Part shown: in pieces, positions 8,879 to 17,002 of the stretch
Layout of the letters: each line of letters opens with the position of its first letter
How positions within the stretch are numbered: position 1 is the stretch's first letter
Source: Acetobacteraceae bacterium
GTDB taxonomy: Bacteria > Pseudomonadota > Alphaproteobacteria > Acetobacterales > Acetobacteraceae
DNA length: 30,069 nucleotides
Direction of reading: 5' to 3'
NCBI GenBank assembly: GCA_003506895.1
Contig: DNXO01000140.1
Span: 77,022-107,090, forward strand
Notes under the pieces: generated by a model
Database searches by the model: none
Seen by the model: only the letters and a program-made list of their open reading frames with translations
Told to the model about the DNA's origin: nothing
Made by a program: the position numbers and the translations under genes

Positions 8879-8956
8879 CGAGGCCGATGCCGGTGTGTCA
8901 GTCTTTCGGGGATTGGTATTACCGGCGTGCCCATACGCCAAAATAGACGCGGCTCA

Positions 8957-10033
8957 CTACAACGCGAAAACCGCCCGAGCATTGTCGCGGAAGATGGCTT
9001 TGCGCTCGGCCTCGGTCATTTGGAAGCGGAACGTGTAGCGGGGGTCATCGAAGTCCCAGTGCGGATAGTCGGTCGAGAACAGTAGCTTGTCCCAACCGAT
9101 CCAGTCGATGATCTCGCGCAGGTGGCCGGGTTCTTCGGTCTCCTCGATCGGCTGCGTGGTGTACCAGAAGCGCTCGCGGATGTACTCCGATGGCGGGCGT
9201 TTGACATGCGGCACCTCGCCGCGCATCCGCTGCCACAACTTGTCCAGCCGCCAGCCAAGCGACGGCGCCCAGGCGAACCCGCACTCGATCAGCACGAACT
9301 TCAAATCGGGGAACCGTTCCAGCACGCCTTCCATGATCAGGCTGGTCACCACCGCCTGCATGCTTTGGGCATTGGCGTGGTGCTCCTGCATATAGAACGA
9401 CGGCCACCCAGCACTGGTCGAGGGATGGCCCGGCACGCCGGAAATGTGGATACCGATCGGCAAACCGGCGGCCTGTGCCGCCTCATAGATCGGCCAATAG
9501 CGACGCCGGCCCGGAGGTTCGGCCATGCGCGGCGGCATGTTGATCACGCGGAAGGAACGATCTCCGGCACAGCGCTCGATCTCCGCGACTGCGGCTGCCG
9601 GGTCTTCCTGGGTGATGGTGATTCCGGCGGACAGCCGAGGCTCCTGCCGTACCCAAGCCTCGATCTGCCAGTCGTTCGTCGCTCGGCACAGCGCGGCGCC
9701 GAAGTCCAGGTTGCGTTCGTCGCAGCCGCCGGGGCGCAGGCACATCAGCATCCCATGCTCGATGCCATATGCGTCCAGGTGCTGCGACTGCATGAACGCC
9801 AGATCCGAACCCGGCGGTCCCCCGTTGGGCGGCCAGGAGTCCGCCCGCGCCACGGCGGGGGTCATCCGCGGATGCGCCAGCGTCGAGGACAGCCCCTGGC
9901 GCAGATGTGCGCCGTATTCCCGCCAATGCTGTTGCCAGCGGGAGGACATGAATGGCGCCAGATCGCTGGGGGAGCGGAAACTGGGGTGGATGTCGCAATC
10001 GACAATGCCGATGTCGGTGATGGCGTCGTTCAT
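8957..10033 (-). CDS. Amidohydrolase-2 family metal-dependent enzyme (copy 1 of a tandem pair)
   Basis: Predicted TIM-barrel amidohydrolase of 358 residues in the ACMSD-like decarboxylase/hydrolase group. Probable metal ligands or catalytic residues are Asp14 and His16 (CDIH), His196 (GIHISG), Glu250 (IECG) and Asp322 (STDYPHWD). The N-terminal motif is Asp-x-His rather than the His-x-His of classical ACMSD. The ATG at 10031-10033 overlaps the TGA of the upstream paralogue by 4 bases, so both belong to one operon reading leftward. No signal peptide is seen, so it should be cytoplasmic. The substrate is unknown; the family includes decarboxylases of aromatic and pyrone acids and C-C or C-N hydrolases. 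Neighbouring transporter and CoA-ligase genes fit a role in catabolism of an organic acid. Confidence 0.85.
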   Translation of the reverse strand: MNDAITDIGIVDCDIHPSFRSPSDLAPFMSSRWQQHWREYGAHLRQGLSSTLAHPRMTPAVARADSWPPNGGPPGSDLAFMQSQHLDAYGIEHGMLMCLRPGGCDERNLDFGAALCRATNDWQIEAWVRQEPRLSAGITITQEDPAAAVAEIERCAGDRSFRVINMPPRMAEPPGRRRYWPIYEAAQAAGLPIGIHISGVPGHPSTSAGWPSFYMQEHHANAQSMQAVVTSLIMEGVLERFPDLKFVLIECGFAWAPSLGWRLDKLWQRMRGEVPHVKRPPSEYIRERFWYTTQPIEETEEPGHLREIIDWIGWDKLLFSTDYPHWDFDDPRYTFRFQMTEAERKAIFRDNARAVFAL

Positions 10034-11103
10034 GCCACGGTCTCCCGGAGACGGGGGTAAGTTGCCAGTGCATTCCCGGACAGCAGGCCCGGAAGGATTT
10101 CGGGCGGCAAACCGGGCGGGATCGCGTTGTCGCCGTCGAAATGCCAGTGCGGGAAATCAGTCGAGAACAACAGCATATTGTCCCCGGCGATATGGTTCAG
10201 GGTGGCGCGGACCTTTGCCTCGTCCTCGGGCGCGTCGAACGGTTGCAGGGTCAGGCGCACCCGCTCGCGCAGGATGTCCGGCGGCGCTCGGTCAACCCAG
10301 GGCGCGTCGGGGCGCAGGCCGCGCCAGATCTTGTTGGTGCGCCACATGAACGGCGGCAGCCAGGTGATGCCGGATTCCAGCAGCACGACCTTCAAATCCG
10401 GGAACTTGGAAAACACGCCCTCGGTGATCAGGCTGAGCAACTGGCTGTCGAACGCCTGGGACTGGGAAGCATAGTCCTCGATGATATAGGACGGCCAACC
10501 CGATGCGGTGGGCGCGTGGCGGAACATGCCGCCCGCATGGATACCGATCGGCAGACCATGGCGTTCGGCGGCCTTGTAGATCGGCCAGTAGTGGCGGCGC
10601 CCCAGCGGCATGTCGGTCATCGCCGGCAGCAGCACCTGAACGAAGCGCGGATCGGCGGCGCAGCGTTCGATTTCCTCGGCGGCTTGCTCCGGGCCTTGTG
10701 CGGGCACGACGATCGAGGCGAACAGCCGCGGTTCGGCATCCAGCCACTCCGCCCGCATCCAGTCGTTGATCGCCCTGCAGAACGCCGCGGCCATGTCCTC
10801 GCTGTGCAACGCCATGGAGCCATGCAGGCATTGGGCGATGGCCGCGCGCAGGCCGAACCGGTCCAGATGGGCACGCATCAGGGCCAGATCGGACCCCGGG
10901 ACGCCTTGCTTCGGGCGCCAGTCCGGCCGAGCGGAGAACGGGGCGTTAGGGGGATATGCGGTCAGGCTGAAATCCATGCGGTCAATGCCGCGCATGCGAA
11001 ACTGGTCGGCCCAATAGTCGTCACAATATGGCAACAGTGCGCCGACCGACGGTGGGGAAACGTGAACGTCGCAATCGATCGCACCTTGCGTGGTTTGCCG
11101 CAT
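10030..11103 (-). CDS. Amidohydrolase-2 family metal-dependent enzyme (copy 2 of a tandem pair)
   Basis: A 357-residue paralogue of the next gene, with the same landmarks in the same order: CDVH (Asp12, His14), GIHAGG, LLESG and STDFPHW. I placed the start at 11101-11103 because AGGAGAGG lies 3-10 bases upstream of that ATG and because the protein then begins just before the metal motif, as in its paralogue; the longer open frame to 11244 has no such support and would overlap the divergent MFS gene. It is first in a two-gene operon with a 4-base stop/start overlap. The MFS gene is divergent across about 90 bases, so co-regulation is likely. Two related barrels side by side suggest either a heteromer or two consecutive or alternative substrates; the sequence does not decide. 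Confidence 0.85.
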   Translation of the reverse strand: MRQTTQGAIDCDVHVSPPSVGALLPYCDDYWADQFRMRGIDRMDFSLTAYPPNAPFSARPDWRPKQGVPGSDLALMRAHLDRFGLRAAIAQCLHGSMALHSEDMAAAFCRAINDWMRAEWLDAEPRLFASIVVPAQGPEQAAEEIERCAADPRFVQVLLPAMTDMPLGRRHYWPIYKAAERHGLPIGIHAGGMFRHAPTASGWPSYIIEDYASQSQAFDSQLLSLITEGVFSKFPDLKVVLLESGITWLPPFMWRTNKIWRGLRPDAPWVDRAPPDILRERVRLTLQPFDAPEDEAKVRATLNHIAGDNMLLFSTDFPHWHFDGDNAIPPGLPPEILPGLLSGNALATYPRLRETVA

Positions 11104-11190
11104 GGACCTCTCCTGTTCCATAAGCGTGAGGAAACGCCGGGACACGACGGAATGCAACCGTGCGGTCCGACAACCGAGGGGAAGCCAAGC

Positions 11191-12522
11191 GTGCTGGTAA
11201 ATGTCACCGAGATCGTCGACTCGACCAAACTCAATGCGTTCCATCTCCGCGTGGTTGGATTGTGCGCGTTATTGATCTTCTTTGACGGGTTCGACCTGCA
11301 GGCGATCAGTTACGCCGCCCCGGCGGTGTCGGCGGCGCTGGGGATATCGCGTCCGATGCTGGGGCCGGTGTTCTCGGCCGGACTGGCGGGTCTGACGGTG
11401 GGCGCGCTGGTGTTTGGCGTGCTGGGCGACCGTTGGGGACGCAAGACGGTGTTCGTGCTGTGCGGGGTGATCTTTGGTCTCGCATCGTTCGGCACCGCGA
11501 CGGCGGGCAGCCTGACGCAGTTGCTGGTGTGGCGGCTGATCGCCGGGTTCGGGCTGGGCGGCGCGACGCCGATCGCGGTGACGATCGCGACGGATTACTG
11601 CCCGAAGCGGATGCGGGCGGCGCTGACGATGATCATGTATTGCGGGTTTACCATCGGTGGCGTGTTCGGCGGCTGGATCGCCTCGTTTGTCATGCCTTAC
11701 GGGTGGGAGTGGCTGTTCTACATCGGTGGTGTCATTCCGCTGCTGCTGGCGCCGTTGCTGATCGTGGCGCTGCCGGAGACGGTTGAGTTCCTGGTCAACC
11801 AGGGCAGGGACCCCGAACAGATCGGGCGTATCCTGGCCCGGTTGCGCCCGGGCTACGTCGCGCCGGCAGGGGCCCGGTTCGTGCTGGAGCATCAGAACGT
11901 CGGCGGGTTCCAGCTTGTGGAGTTGTTCCGGCACGGCCGAGCGGTGCGGACGTTACTGTTGTGGGGGATTTTCTTCAGCAGCCTGGTGGCATTGTTCTCG
12001 TTTACGACGTGGTTGCCGACATTGCTGAACGGGCTTGGGCTTTCCGCCGGAGAGATCGTCGGCATAACCGGCGCCGTCCAGGGCGGCGGCCTGATCGGAT
12101 CGTTGATCTTCGCTCGGATTATTCTCCGCGTTCGCCCGTTCCTGATGGTGGCGTCGGGCTATTTGTTGGCGTCGATTTGTCTGGTGATGTTCTCGCGCAT
12201 GCCGGCGATCTATCCGCTGCTGTTCGGCGCTGGTCTGGTGACTGGGACGTGCCTGGTGGGGACCCAGAATTTGCTGAACGCGATGAGCGCGCAGTTGTAT
12301 CCGCCGGCGATCCGGTCAACCGGCGTGGGTTGGGCGTTCGGGATCGGGCGAACCGGGGCGATCCTGGGGCCCAGCATCGCGGGGTTGTTGCTGTCGTATC
12401 ATTTCGCGGCGGCGGATTTGTTCGCGTGCGCCGCTATTCCGCCGGCGGTGGCCGGGGTGATCGCGCTGGTTCTGCTGCGGCGGATCAAGTGGGAGGCCGC
12501 GCGCGACCTAGCCGCGGCGTAG
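11191..12522 (+). CDS. MFS transporter, aromatic acid:H+ symporter (AAHS)-like
   Basis: Inner-membrane major facilitator of 443 residues with about 12 hydrophobic segments. The first membrane helix carries DGFD, the signature acidic motif of the AAHS family (PcaK, BenK and relatives), and the loop between helices 2 and 3 carries GVLGDRWGRK, the general MFS motif. It should import a carboxylic acid, plausibly aromatic, with protons. I chose the GTG at 11191 because AGGGG sits 10 bases upstream; an in-frame ATG at 11152 would add 13 residues but has a poorer ribosome-binding site. The gene is divergent from the amidohydrolase pair and points into the acyl-CoA dehydrogenase/ligase operon 77 bases downstream, so it may supply the substrate for either set. 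The transported compound cannot be named from sequence. Confidence 0.87.
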   Translation: MLVNVTEIVDSTKLNAFHLRVVGLCALLIFFDGFDLQAISYAAPAVSAALGISRPMLGPVFSAGLAGLTVGALVFGVLGDRWGRKTVFVLCGVIFGLASFGTATAGSLTQLLVWRLIAGFGLGGATPIAVTIATDYCPKRMRAALTMIMYCGFTIGGVFGGWIASFVMPYGWEWLFYIGGVIPLLLAPLLIVALPETVEFLVNQGRDPEQIGRILARLRPGYVAPAGARFVLEHQNVGGFQLVELFRHGRAVRTLLLWGIFFSSLVALFSFTTWLPTLLNGLGLSAGEIVGITGAVQGGGLIGSLIFARIILRVRPFLMVASGYLLASICLVMFSRMPAIYPLLFGAGLVTGTCLVGTQNLLNAMSAQLYPPAIRSTGVGWAFGIGRTGAILGPSIAGLLLSYHFAAADLFACAAIPPAVAGVIALVLLRRIKWEAARDLAAA

Positions 12523-12599
12523 GTCTGGAACCAACCGGACGATTTGCGCTTCCAGGGGTCAGGTTTACACTCGTTCGCACTGGGTGAGGGGACAAAACC

Positions 12600-13766
12600 A
12601 TGGACTTCAATATCAGCGCGCAACAGCGGGAAATGATCGCGTCCGTGCGGTCGCTGGCGCAGACCGAGTTCAAAGCCAACGCGATGCGGTGGATGGACGG
12701 TACGTTCCCCTGGGAGAACATGAAGAAGCTCGCCGAACTGGGCGTGCTGGGCATGTCGGTTCCCGAGGAATATGGCGGCCTGGGTCTGCCGATCCTTGAT
12801 ACCGCATTGATCCTGGAGGAAATCGCCAAGGTCGATTACGTCACCGCCATGGCGGTGCTGGGTGAGGCTGGTGTCCAGACACGTGTCATCGCGCGTTATG
12901 CCCCGGCCTCGATCCGCGAACGAATCCTGCCGGCGGTCGTCAGCGGCGACTGCATCCTGGCGGTGTGCATGACGGAGCCCCATGCCGGCACGGATGTCGC
13001 GAATTACCGCACCAACGCGCGTATTGTCGGGGATCGGGTGATCCTGAAAGGCACCAAGACGCTGATCAGCCGAGCGCCTGAGGCTGGAATGTTTGTGGTG
13101 TTCACGCGGGTGGATGGAAAGCCGGGGCGGGAAGGGATCGGCTGCGTTTTGGTCGAGCCTGATACCAAGGGGTTCGCCGTCACCGGCACGTATCACACCA
13201 TGGGCGGCGAGAACCTGCATGAAATCCAGTTTGATGACTGCGAACTGCCGCTGGAAAACCTGGTCATTCGCGAGGACGGGTTCCGCAAGCTGCTGACCGC
13301 GTTCAACACGCAGCGGTGCCTGAATCCCTCGATCTCGCTGGGGCTGGCCGAGGGTGCGTTCGACGAGGCGGTGAATTATGTGCGGGAGCGCACCATTTTC
13401 AACAAGCCTATCTCCGACTTCCAGGGCATCCGCTGGAAACTGGCCGATATGTTCAAGGATATCGAAGCGGGGCGCGGGCTGTTGTATCGCGCCTGCCTGA
13501 CCGCCAATCCGTTCCCCGATCCGTTCATGGCGGCGGCGGCGAAGATCTTCTGCAACGAAATGTCGTTGCGGGTGACGACCGAGGCGGTGCAGGTGCATGG
13601 CGGCTTCGGGTTCACCGACGAATATCCGGTGTCCCGGTTCTATCGCGGTGCGCGGTATGGCTCGATCGGCGGTGGTGCGTCCGAGACGTTGCGCGACCTG
13701 ATCGGCAAGAAGATCGTCGGCGAGTTCGATGTCGTGGACGGCATCATGGGGCTGGGGACGTTCTGA
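12600..13766 (+). CDS. Acyl-CoA dehydrogenase homologue lacking both usual catalytic bases
   Basis: Flavoprotein of the acyl-CoA dehydrogenase fold, 388 residues, cytoplasmic. Conserved features are the VPEEYGGLG segment (54-62), MTEPHAGTD (124-132; flavin and acyl contacts), the ERTIF-KPI-FQGI helix (about 263-277) and HGGFGF-EYPVSRFYRGAR (333-352). The usual catalytic Glu in the IYEGT motif (MCAD type) is Gly358 here (IGGGAS), and the alternative base position used by isovaleryl- and long-chain enzymes is Gln238, just before conserved Arg239. Without either Glu/Asp, ordinary alpha,beta-dehydrogenation is doubtful. The same Gln/Gly pair characterises 3-sulfinopropionyl-CoA desulfinase. The start has GAGGGG about 8 bases upstream. 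One base separates its stop from the SucC-like ATG, so it is tightly coupled to an acid-CoA ligase. The family is certain; the reaction is open. Confidence 0.92.
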   Translation: MDFNISAQQREMIASVRSLAQTEFKANAMRWMDGTFPWENMKKLAELGVLGMSVPEEYGGLGLPILDTALILEEIAKVDYVTAMAVLGEAGVQTRVIARYAPASIRERILPAVVSGDCILAVCMTEPHAGTDVANYRTNARIVGDRVILKGTKTLISRAPEAGMFVVFTRVDGKPGREGIGCVLVEPDTKGFAVTGTYHTMGGENLHEIQFDDCELPLENLVIREDGFRKLLTAFNTQRCLNPSISLGLAEGAFDEAVNYVRERTIFNKPISDFQGIRWKLADMFKDIEAGRGLLYRACLTANPFPDPFMAAAAKIFCNEMSLRVTTEAVQVHGGFGFTDEYPVSRFYRGARYGSIGGGASETLRDLIGKKIVGEFDVVDGIMGLGTF

Positions 13767-13767
13767 G

Positions 13768-14895
13768 ATGCTGCTGATCGAGGCTGACGGGAAGGCGCTT
13801 TTCGCCGAACAGGGCATCCCGATGCCTGCCGGCGTTGTGGTGACGGGCGACGTGCCGACGCCGCCGGGTAACGGGCCGTGGATGGTGAAGGCGCAGGTGC
13901 CGGTTGGCGGGCGCGGCAAGGCTGGCGGAATTCGCCGGTGCGACACGCGCGCGGCGGTTGAAGCGGCCGTCGCGGGGATGATCGGCACGCGCCTGAAGGG
14001 CCACGAGATCGACGCGTGTCTGGTCGAAGCGGCGGCGTTTGGGCAGGAGCGCTATCTGGCGATCATGGTCGATGCGGCGAGTTACGGCCTGCGGGTGATC
14101 TACGCGAAGCAGGGCGGGGTGGAGATCGAGCAATCCGGCGCCGCCGTTGGCCGGTTATGTCCGCCGCATCCAGGCGCCGTGGCCGAGGCGTTGGCGGAAC
14201 TGATCGCCGACGAACCCGACGCATGGCGCGATCAGGTGGCGGCAATCGGCAAGGCGCTGGCCACGATGCTGCTGGAGCGCGAACTGGCCCTGGCCGAGAT
14301 CAACCCGCTGTTCGTTTCAGAGTCCGGTTGCGTGGCCGGCGACGCCAAGGTGGTGATCGACCTCAACGCCATCGGCCGCCAGCCGCGCATCGCCGAAATG
14401 GTTGCCGCTCGGCCGGCGCTTTACCTCGACGCCAATCGGAAGATCGCCGAAGGGTTCGATTATGTCGAACTCGATCCTGAAGGAGAAATCGGTCTCGTTA
14501 CGACCGGCGCCGGCCTGTCGATGATGCTGATCGATGAACTGACCGCGCGCGGCGCCAAGCCGCTGAATTTCTGCGATATCCGCACCGGCCAGATGCGCGG
14601 CAGCCCCGCCAGGTTGATACGCGTGCTGGAATGGATCACCGCTCGATCGTCGTTGAAAGCAGTGCTGGTCAACATCTTCGCCGGCATCACCGACCTGGGT
14701 GAGTTCGCCGGTCTGCTGGCCGCCGCGATCCAGGCCTCGCCATCGTTGCGTGTTCCGGTCGTTGCGCGGCTGGTTGGACGCAACGCCGCTGAGGCACGGC
14801 GAATTCTGGGTGAGGCGCAACCAGGGATGCTGGTGACGGAAGACCTTGAGGAAGCATTGGCACGAATCGATTCGATCGTGGGAGCCGCCGCATGA
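13768..14895 (+). CDS. Succinate-CoA ligase beta subunit homologue (acid-CoA ligase, SucC-like)
   Basis: ATP-grasp subunit of an ADP-forming acid-CoA ligase, 375 residues against about 388 for housekeeping SucC. The nucleotide-binding loop VGGRGKAGGI (about 47-56) and EINPLF (metal/ATP region) are present; the C-terminal ligase domain shows TTGAGLSMM and VNIFAGI where SucC has NGAGLAM and VNIFGGI. The ATG at 13768 comes one base after the upstream stop, and its TGA overlaps the SucD-like ATG by 4 bases. The divergence and the lack of TCA-cycle neighbours (sdh, mdh, sucAB) suggest it is not the TCA enzyme but a specialised ligase for another dicarboxylate or substituted propionate. Malate-CoA ligase (MtkA-like) is one alternative. 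The operon implies that its CoA product feeds the acyl-CoA dehydrogenase homologue. Confidence 0.87.
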   Translation: MLLIEADGKALFAEQGIPMPAGVVVTGDVPTPPGNGPWMVKAQVPVGGRGKAGGIRRCDTRAAVEAAVAGMIGTRLKGHEIDACLVEAAAFGQERYLAIMVDAASYGLRVIYAKQGGVEIEQSGAAVGRLCPPHPGAVAEALAELIADEPDAWRDQVAAIGKALATMLLERELALAEINPLFVSESGCVAGDAKVVIDLNAIGRQPRIAEMVAARPALYLDANRKIAEGFDYVELDPEGEIGLVTTGAGLSMMLIDELTARGAKPLNFCDIRTGQMRGSPARLIRVLEWITARSSLKAVLVNIFAGITDLGEFAGLLAAAIQASPSLRVPVVARLVGRNAAEARRILGEAQPGMLVTEDLEEALARIDSIVGAAA

Positions 14896-15776
14896 TCGGG
14901 TCACTCTCGCGCACGACGCCGGTGATCGTGCAGGGAATCACCGGCCGCATGGGACGCAGCCACGCCGCGTTGATGCGGGCGTATGGCACCAATATCGTCG
15001 GCGGAACCTCCACGCGCACGGACATGAAGGAAGTGGCCGGCGTCCCGGTCTTCGCGTCGTGCGCCGAAGCCGTGCTGGCGACCGGCGCGGTGGCATCTGT
15101 CGCGATGGCACCGCCCGAGGAGACCTGGACGGCGGTTCAGGAGGCGCTGGCCGCGGGGATCAAGCTGGTCGTCACGGTCGCGGAAGGGGTTCCGATGCAT
15201 GACGCGATCAAGATCGGCCGAGCGGTGCGGCGGGCTGGGGCGACGTGGGTTGGTGCTTCTACACCGGGCTTGGCGGTGCCGGGCGAGTGCAAGCTGGGGT
15301 TTCTGCCGGATGTGTGCCTGAACCCCGGACCGATCGGGATCATGTCGAAAAGCGGCACGCTGTCCTATGAGGTCGGCTACCGGTTGGCCCGCGACGGGCT
15401 TGGGCAAAGCATTTGGGTCGGTGTCGGCGGCGATCCGGTGAAGGGCGTTCGTTTCGCGGATATGCTGCCGGTGTTCTTCGATGACCCTGGGACCAAGGGT
15501 ATTGTGCTGGTCGGCGAGGTCGGAGGCACCGAGGAAGAGGAATGTGCCGAAGCCTATGCGCGCCTGGGTGCCCGCAAGCCGCTTTACGCGCTGATCGCGG
15601 GGCGGGAGGCGAAGGAAGGCGTGTCCATGGGCCATGCAGGCGCGCTGGTGCATGGTGAATCTGGAACGCTGGCTTCGAAGACAAAGCAACTGACGGCGGC
15701 GGGTGCGACAGTGTTCGGGTCGATTGAAAGTCTGATCGATCGTTGCACCCGCACCTACCGGTTCGATAAGCGATGA
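14892..15776 (+). CDS. Succinate-CoA ligase alpha subunit homologue (SucD-like)
   Basis: CoA-binding and phosphohistidine subunit paired with the preceding gene, 294 residues, the normal length. The CoA-binding Rossmann loop GITGRMGRSH (15-24), TPGLAVPGECK (124-134), the SKSGTLSYE segment (152-160), Glu209 in GEVGG and the active-site His248 in MGHAGA are all visible, so the ligase should be catalytically competent. The GITGRMG loop and the TPGLAVPGE segment differ from housekeeping SucD (GSTGKQG, CPGIITPGE). It ends an operon with the dehydrogenase homologue and the SucC-like gene; 29 bases separate its stop from the end of the convergent M20 gene, too little for a separate terminator. Acid substrate unknown. 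Confidence 0.9.
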   Translation: MIGSLSRTTPVIVQGITGRMGRSHAALMRAYGTNIVGGTSTRTDMKEVAGVPVFASCAEAVLATGAVASVAMAPPEETWTAVQEALAAGIKLVVTVAEGVPMHDAIKIGRAVRRAGATWVGASTPGLAVPGECKLGFLPDVCLNPGPIGIMSKSGTLSYEVGYRLARDGLGQSIWVGVGGDPVKGVRFADMLPVFFDDPGTKGIVLVGEVGGTEEEECAEAYARLGARKPLYALIAGREAKEGVSMGHAGALVHGESGTLASKTKQLTAAGATVFGSIESLIDRCTRTYRFDKR

Positions 15777-15805
15777 AATCCTTACATTCGTAACGGCGTC
15801 GCCGC

Positions 15806-16981
15806 CTAACCTGCCTTGGTGAGTTGCTGCTCCACCAGCGTTGCCCACCAGGACGCCCCAACCGGCAGGATCTCATCGTTGAAGTCATATTTCGGGTGAT
15901 GCAGTAACGGGTCGCCATTCCCGCTACCGCCGCCCAGCATCAGGTAGGCGCCTTGTTTCGCATTCAGCATATAGGCGAAATCCTCGCCGCCCATCGTCGG
16001 CGCCCGCATCTCCCGCACCGCCGCCGCACCCGAGATCGTCTTTGCCGCCTCGATTGCCAGCGTCGTGGCATCTTCATCGTTCACCGTGGCGGGCGCATGA
16101 CGGAAGAAGTTCAGCTCCGCCCTGGCGCCGAAGCTTTCGGCGATGCCGTGGATCAGCCGGTGCATGCCGGTTTCGATCTTGTCGCCGACCTCGGGCAGAT
16201 ACCACCTGGCGGTGCCCTTCATCACCACGCGTTCCGGCAGGATGTTATAGGCTTCGCCGCCGGCGATGCTGCCGATCGAAACGACTCCTCCCTGGATCGG
16301 TTCGATCGATCGGGAAACGATTGTCTGCAACGCTCCGATGATCTGGGCCGAAACGACGATCGGGTCGATCCCCTGATGCGGGGACGCACCGTGACTGCCC
16401 AGGCCGGTCACGGTGATCTCGAAGAAACCGACGGCGGCCATGATCGGGCCAGTACGCCAGAAGAACGTGCCGGCTTTTGCCTCTGGCCAGTTATGCAGGC
16501 CGTACACCTTGTCCATCGGGCAGCGGTCGAACAATCCGTCCTTGACCATCTTGTCGGCGCCGCCCTCAAACTCCTCGGCGGGTTGGAAGATCAGATAGAC
16601 CGTGCCGTCGAAGTTGCGGGTCTCCGCGAGGTATTTCGCCGCGCCCAGCAACATCGTCGTATGGCCGTCGTGTCCACACGCGTGCATGACGCCGGGGGTT
16701 TTGCTGGCGTGCGGCAGGCCGGTTTCCTCATGGATTGGCAGCGCGTCCATATCGGCGCGCAGGCCGATCGCCTTGTCGGAGGTTCCGGACCGGATCACGC
16801 CGACCACGCCATGCGTGGCCATGCCGGTAATGATCTCATCCACGCCGAATTCGGCGAGCTTTTCTTGCACCACGCGCGATGTCCGAGCTTCCTGCATGGA
16901 GAGTTCAGGATGGGCGTGCAGGTCGTGCCGCCAGGCGGTCATCTCGGGATGGAACGCGGCGATGCTGTTGATGATCGGCAT
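15806..16981 (-). CDS. M20 family amidohydrolase (hippurate hydrolase / N-acyl-amino-acid deacylase type)
   Basis: Zinc-dependent M20D-type hydrolase of 391 residues, probably cytoplasmic, that cleaves an N-acyl amino acid or similar amide to a free acid and an amino acid. The typical motifs are present in order: WRHDLHAHPEL (17-27), LRADMDALPI (74-83), HACGHDGHT (100-108; Cys102 and His104 as metal ligands), PAEE (134-137), GLHN (161-164) and the C-terminal GGEDFAYM with a late HHPKYDFND. GGAG lies about 8 bases upstream of the ATG. It is 21 bases downstream of a Rossmann-fold gene on the same strand, so both are likely cotranscribed. Hippurate hydrolase would release benzoate, which would suit the AAHS transporter nearby, but substrate identity is not readable. 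Confidence 0.9.
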   Translation of the reverse strand: MPIINSIAAFHPEMTAWRHDLHAHPELSMQEARTSRVVQEKLAEFGVDEIITGMATHGVVGVIRSGTSDKAIGLRADMDALPIHEETGLPHASKTPGVMHACGHDGHTTMLLGAAKYLAETRNFDGTVYLIFQPAEEFEGGADKMVKDGLFDRCPMDKVYGLHNWPEAKAGTFFWRTGPIMAAVGFFEITVTGLGSHGASPHQGIDPIVVSAQIIGALQTIVSRSIEPIQGGVVSIGSIAGGEAYNILPERVVMKGTARWYLPEVGDKIETGMHRLIHGIAESFGARAELNFFRHAPATVNDEDATTLAIEAAKTISGAAAVREMRAPTMGGEDFAYMLNAKQGAYLMLGGGSGNGDPLLHHPKYDFNDEILPVGASWWATLVEQQLTKAG

Positions 16982-17002
16982 AGAGGTCTCCAGGGCAGAT
17001 CG

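Noticed and set aside
10141..11190. A plus-strand open frame of about 350 codons continuous with the MFS gene
   Set aside because: It runs antisense to the second amidohydrolase, which has a strong ribosome-binding site and family motifs. The translation is Arg/Gly/Gln-rich without domains, and MFS homology starts only after about 11191.
12399..13988. A 529-codon minus-strand open frame
   Set aside because: It is antisense to the acyl-CoA dehydrogenase homologue and has a His/Arg/Asp-rich composition without motifs. Such frames arise from GC-rich third positions in the real gene.
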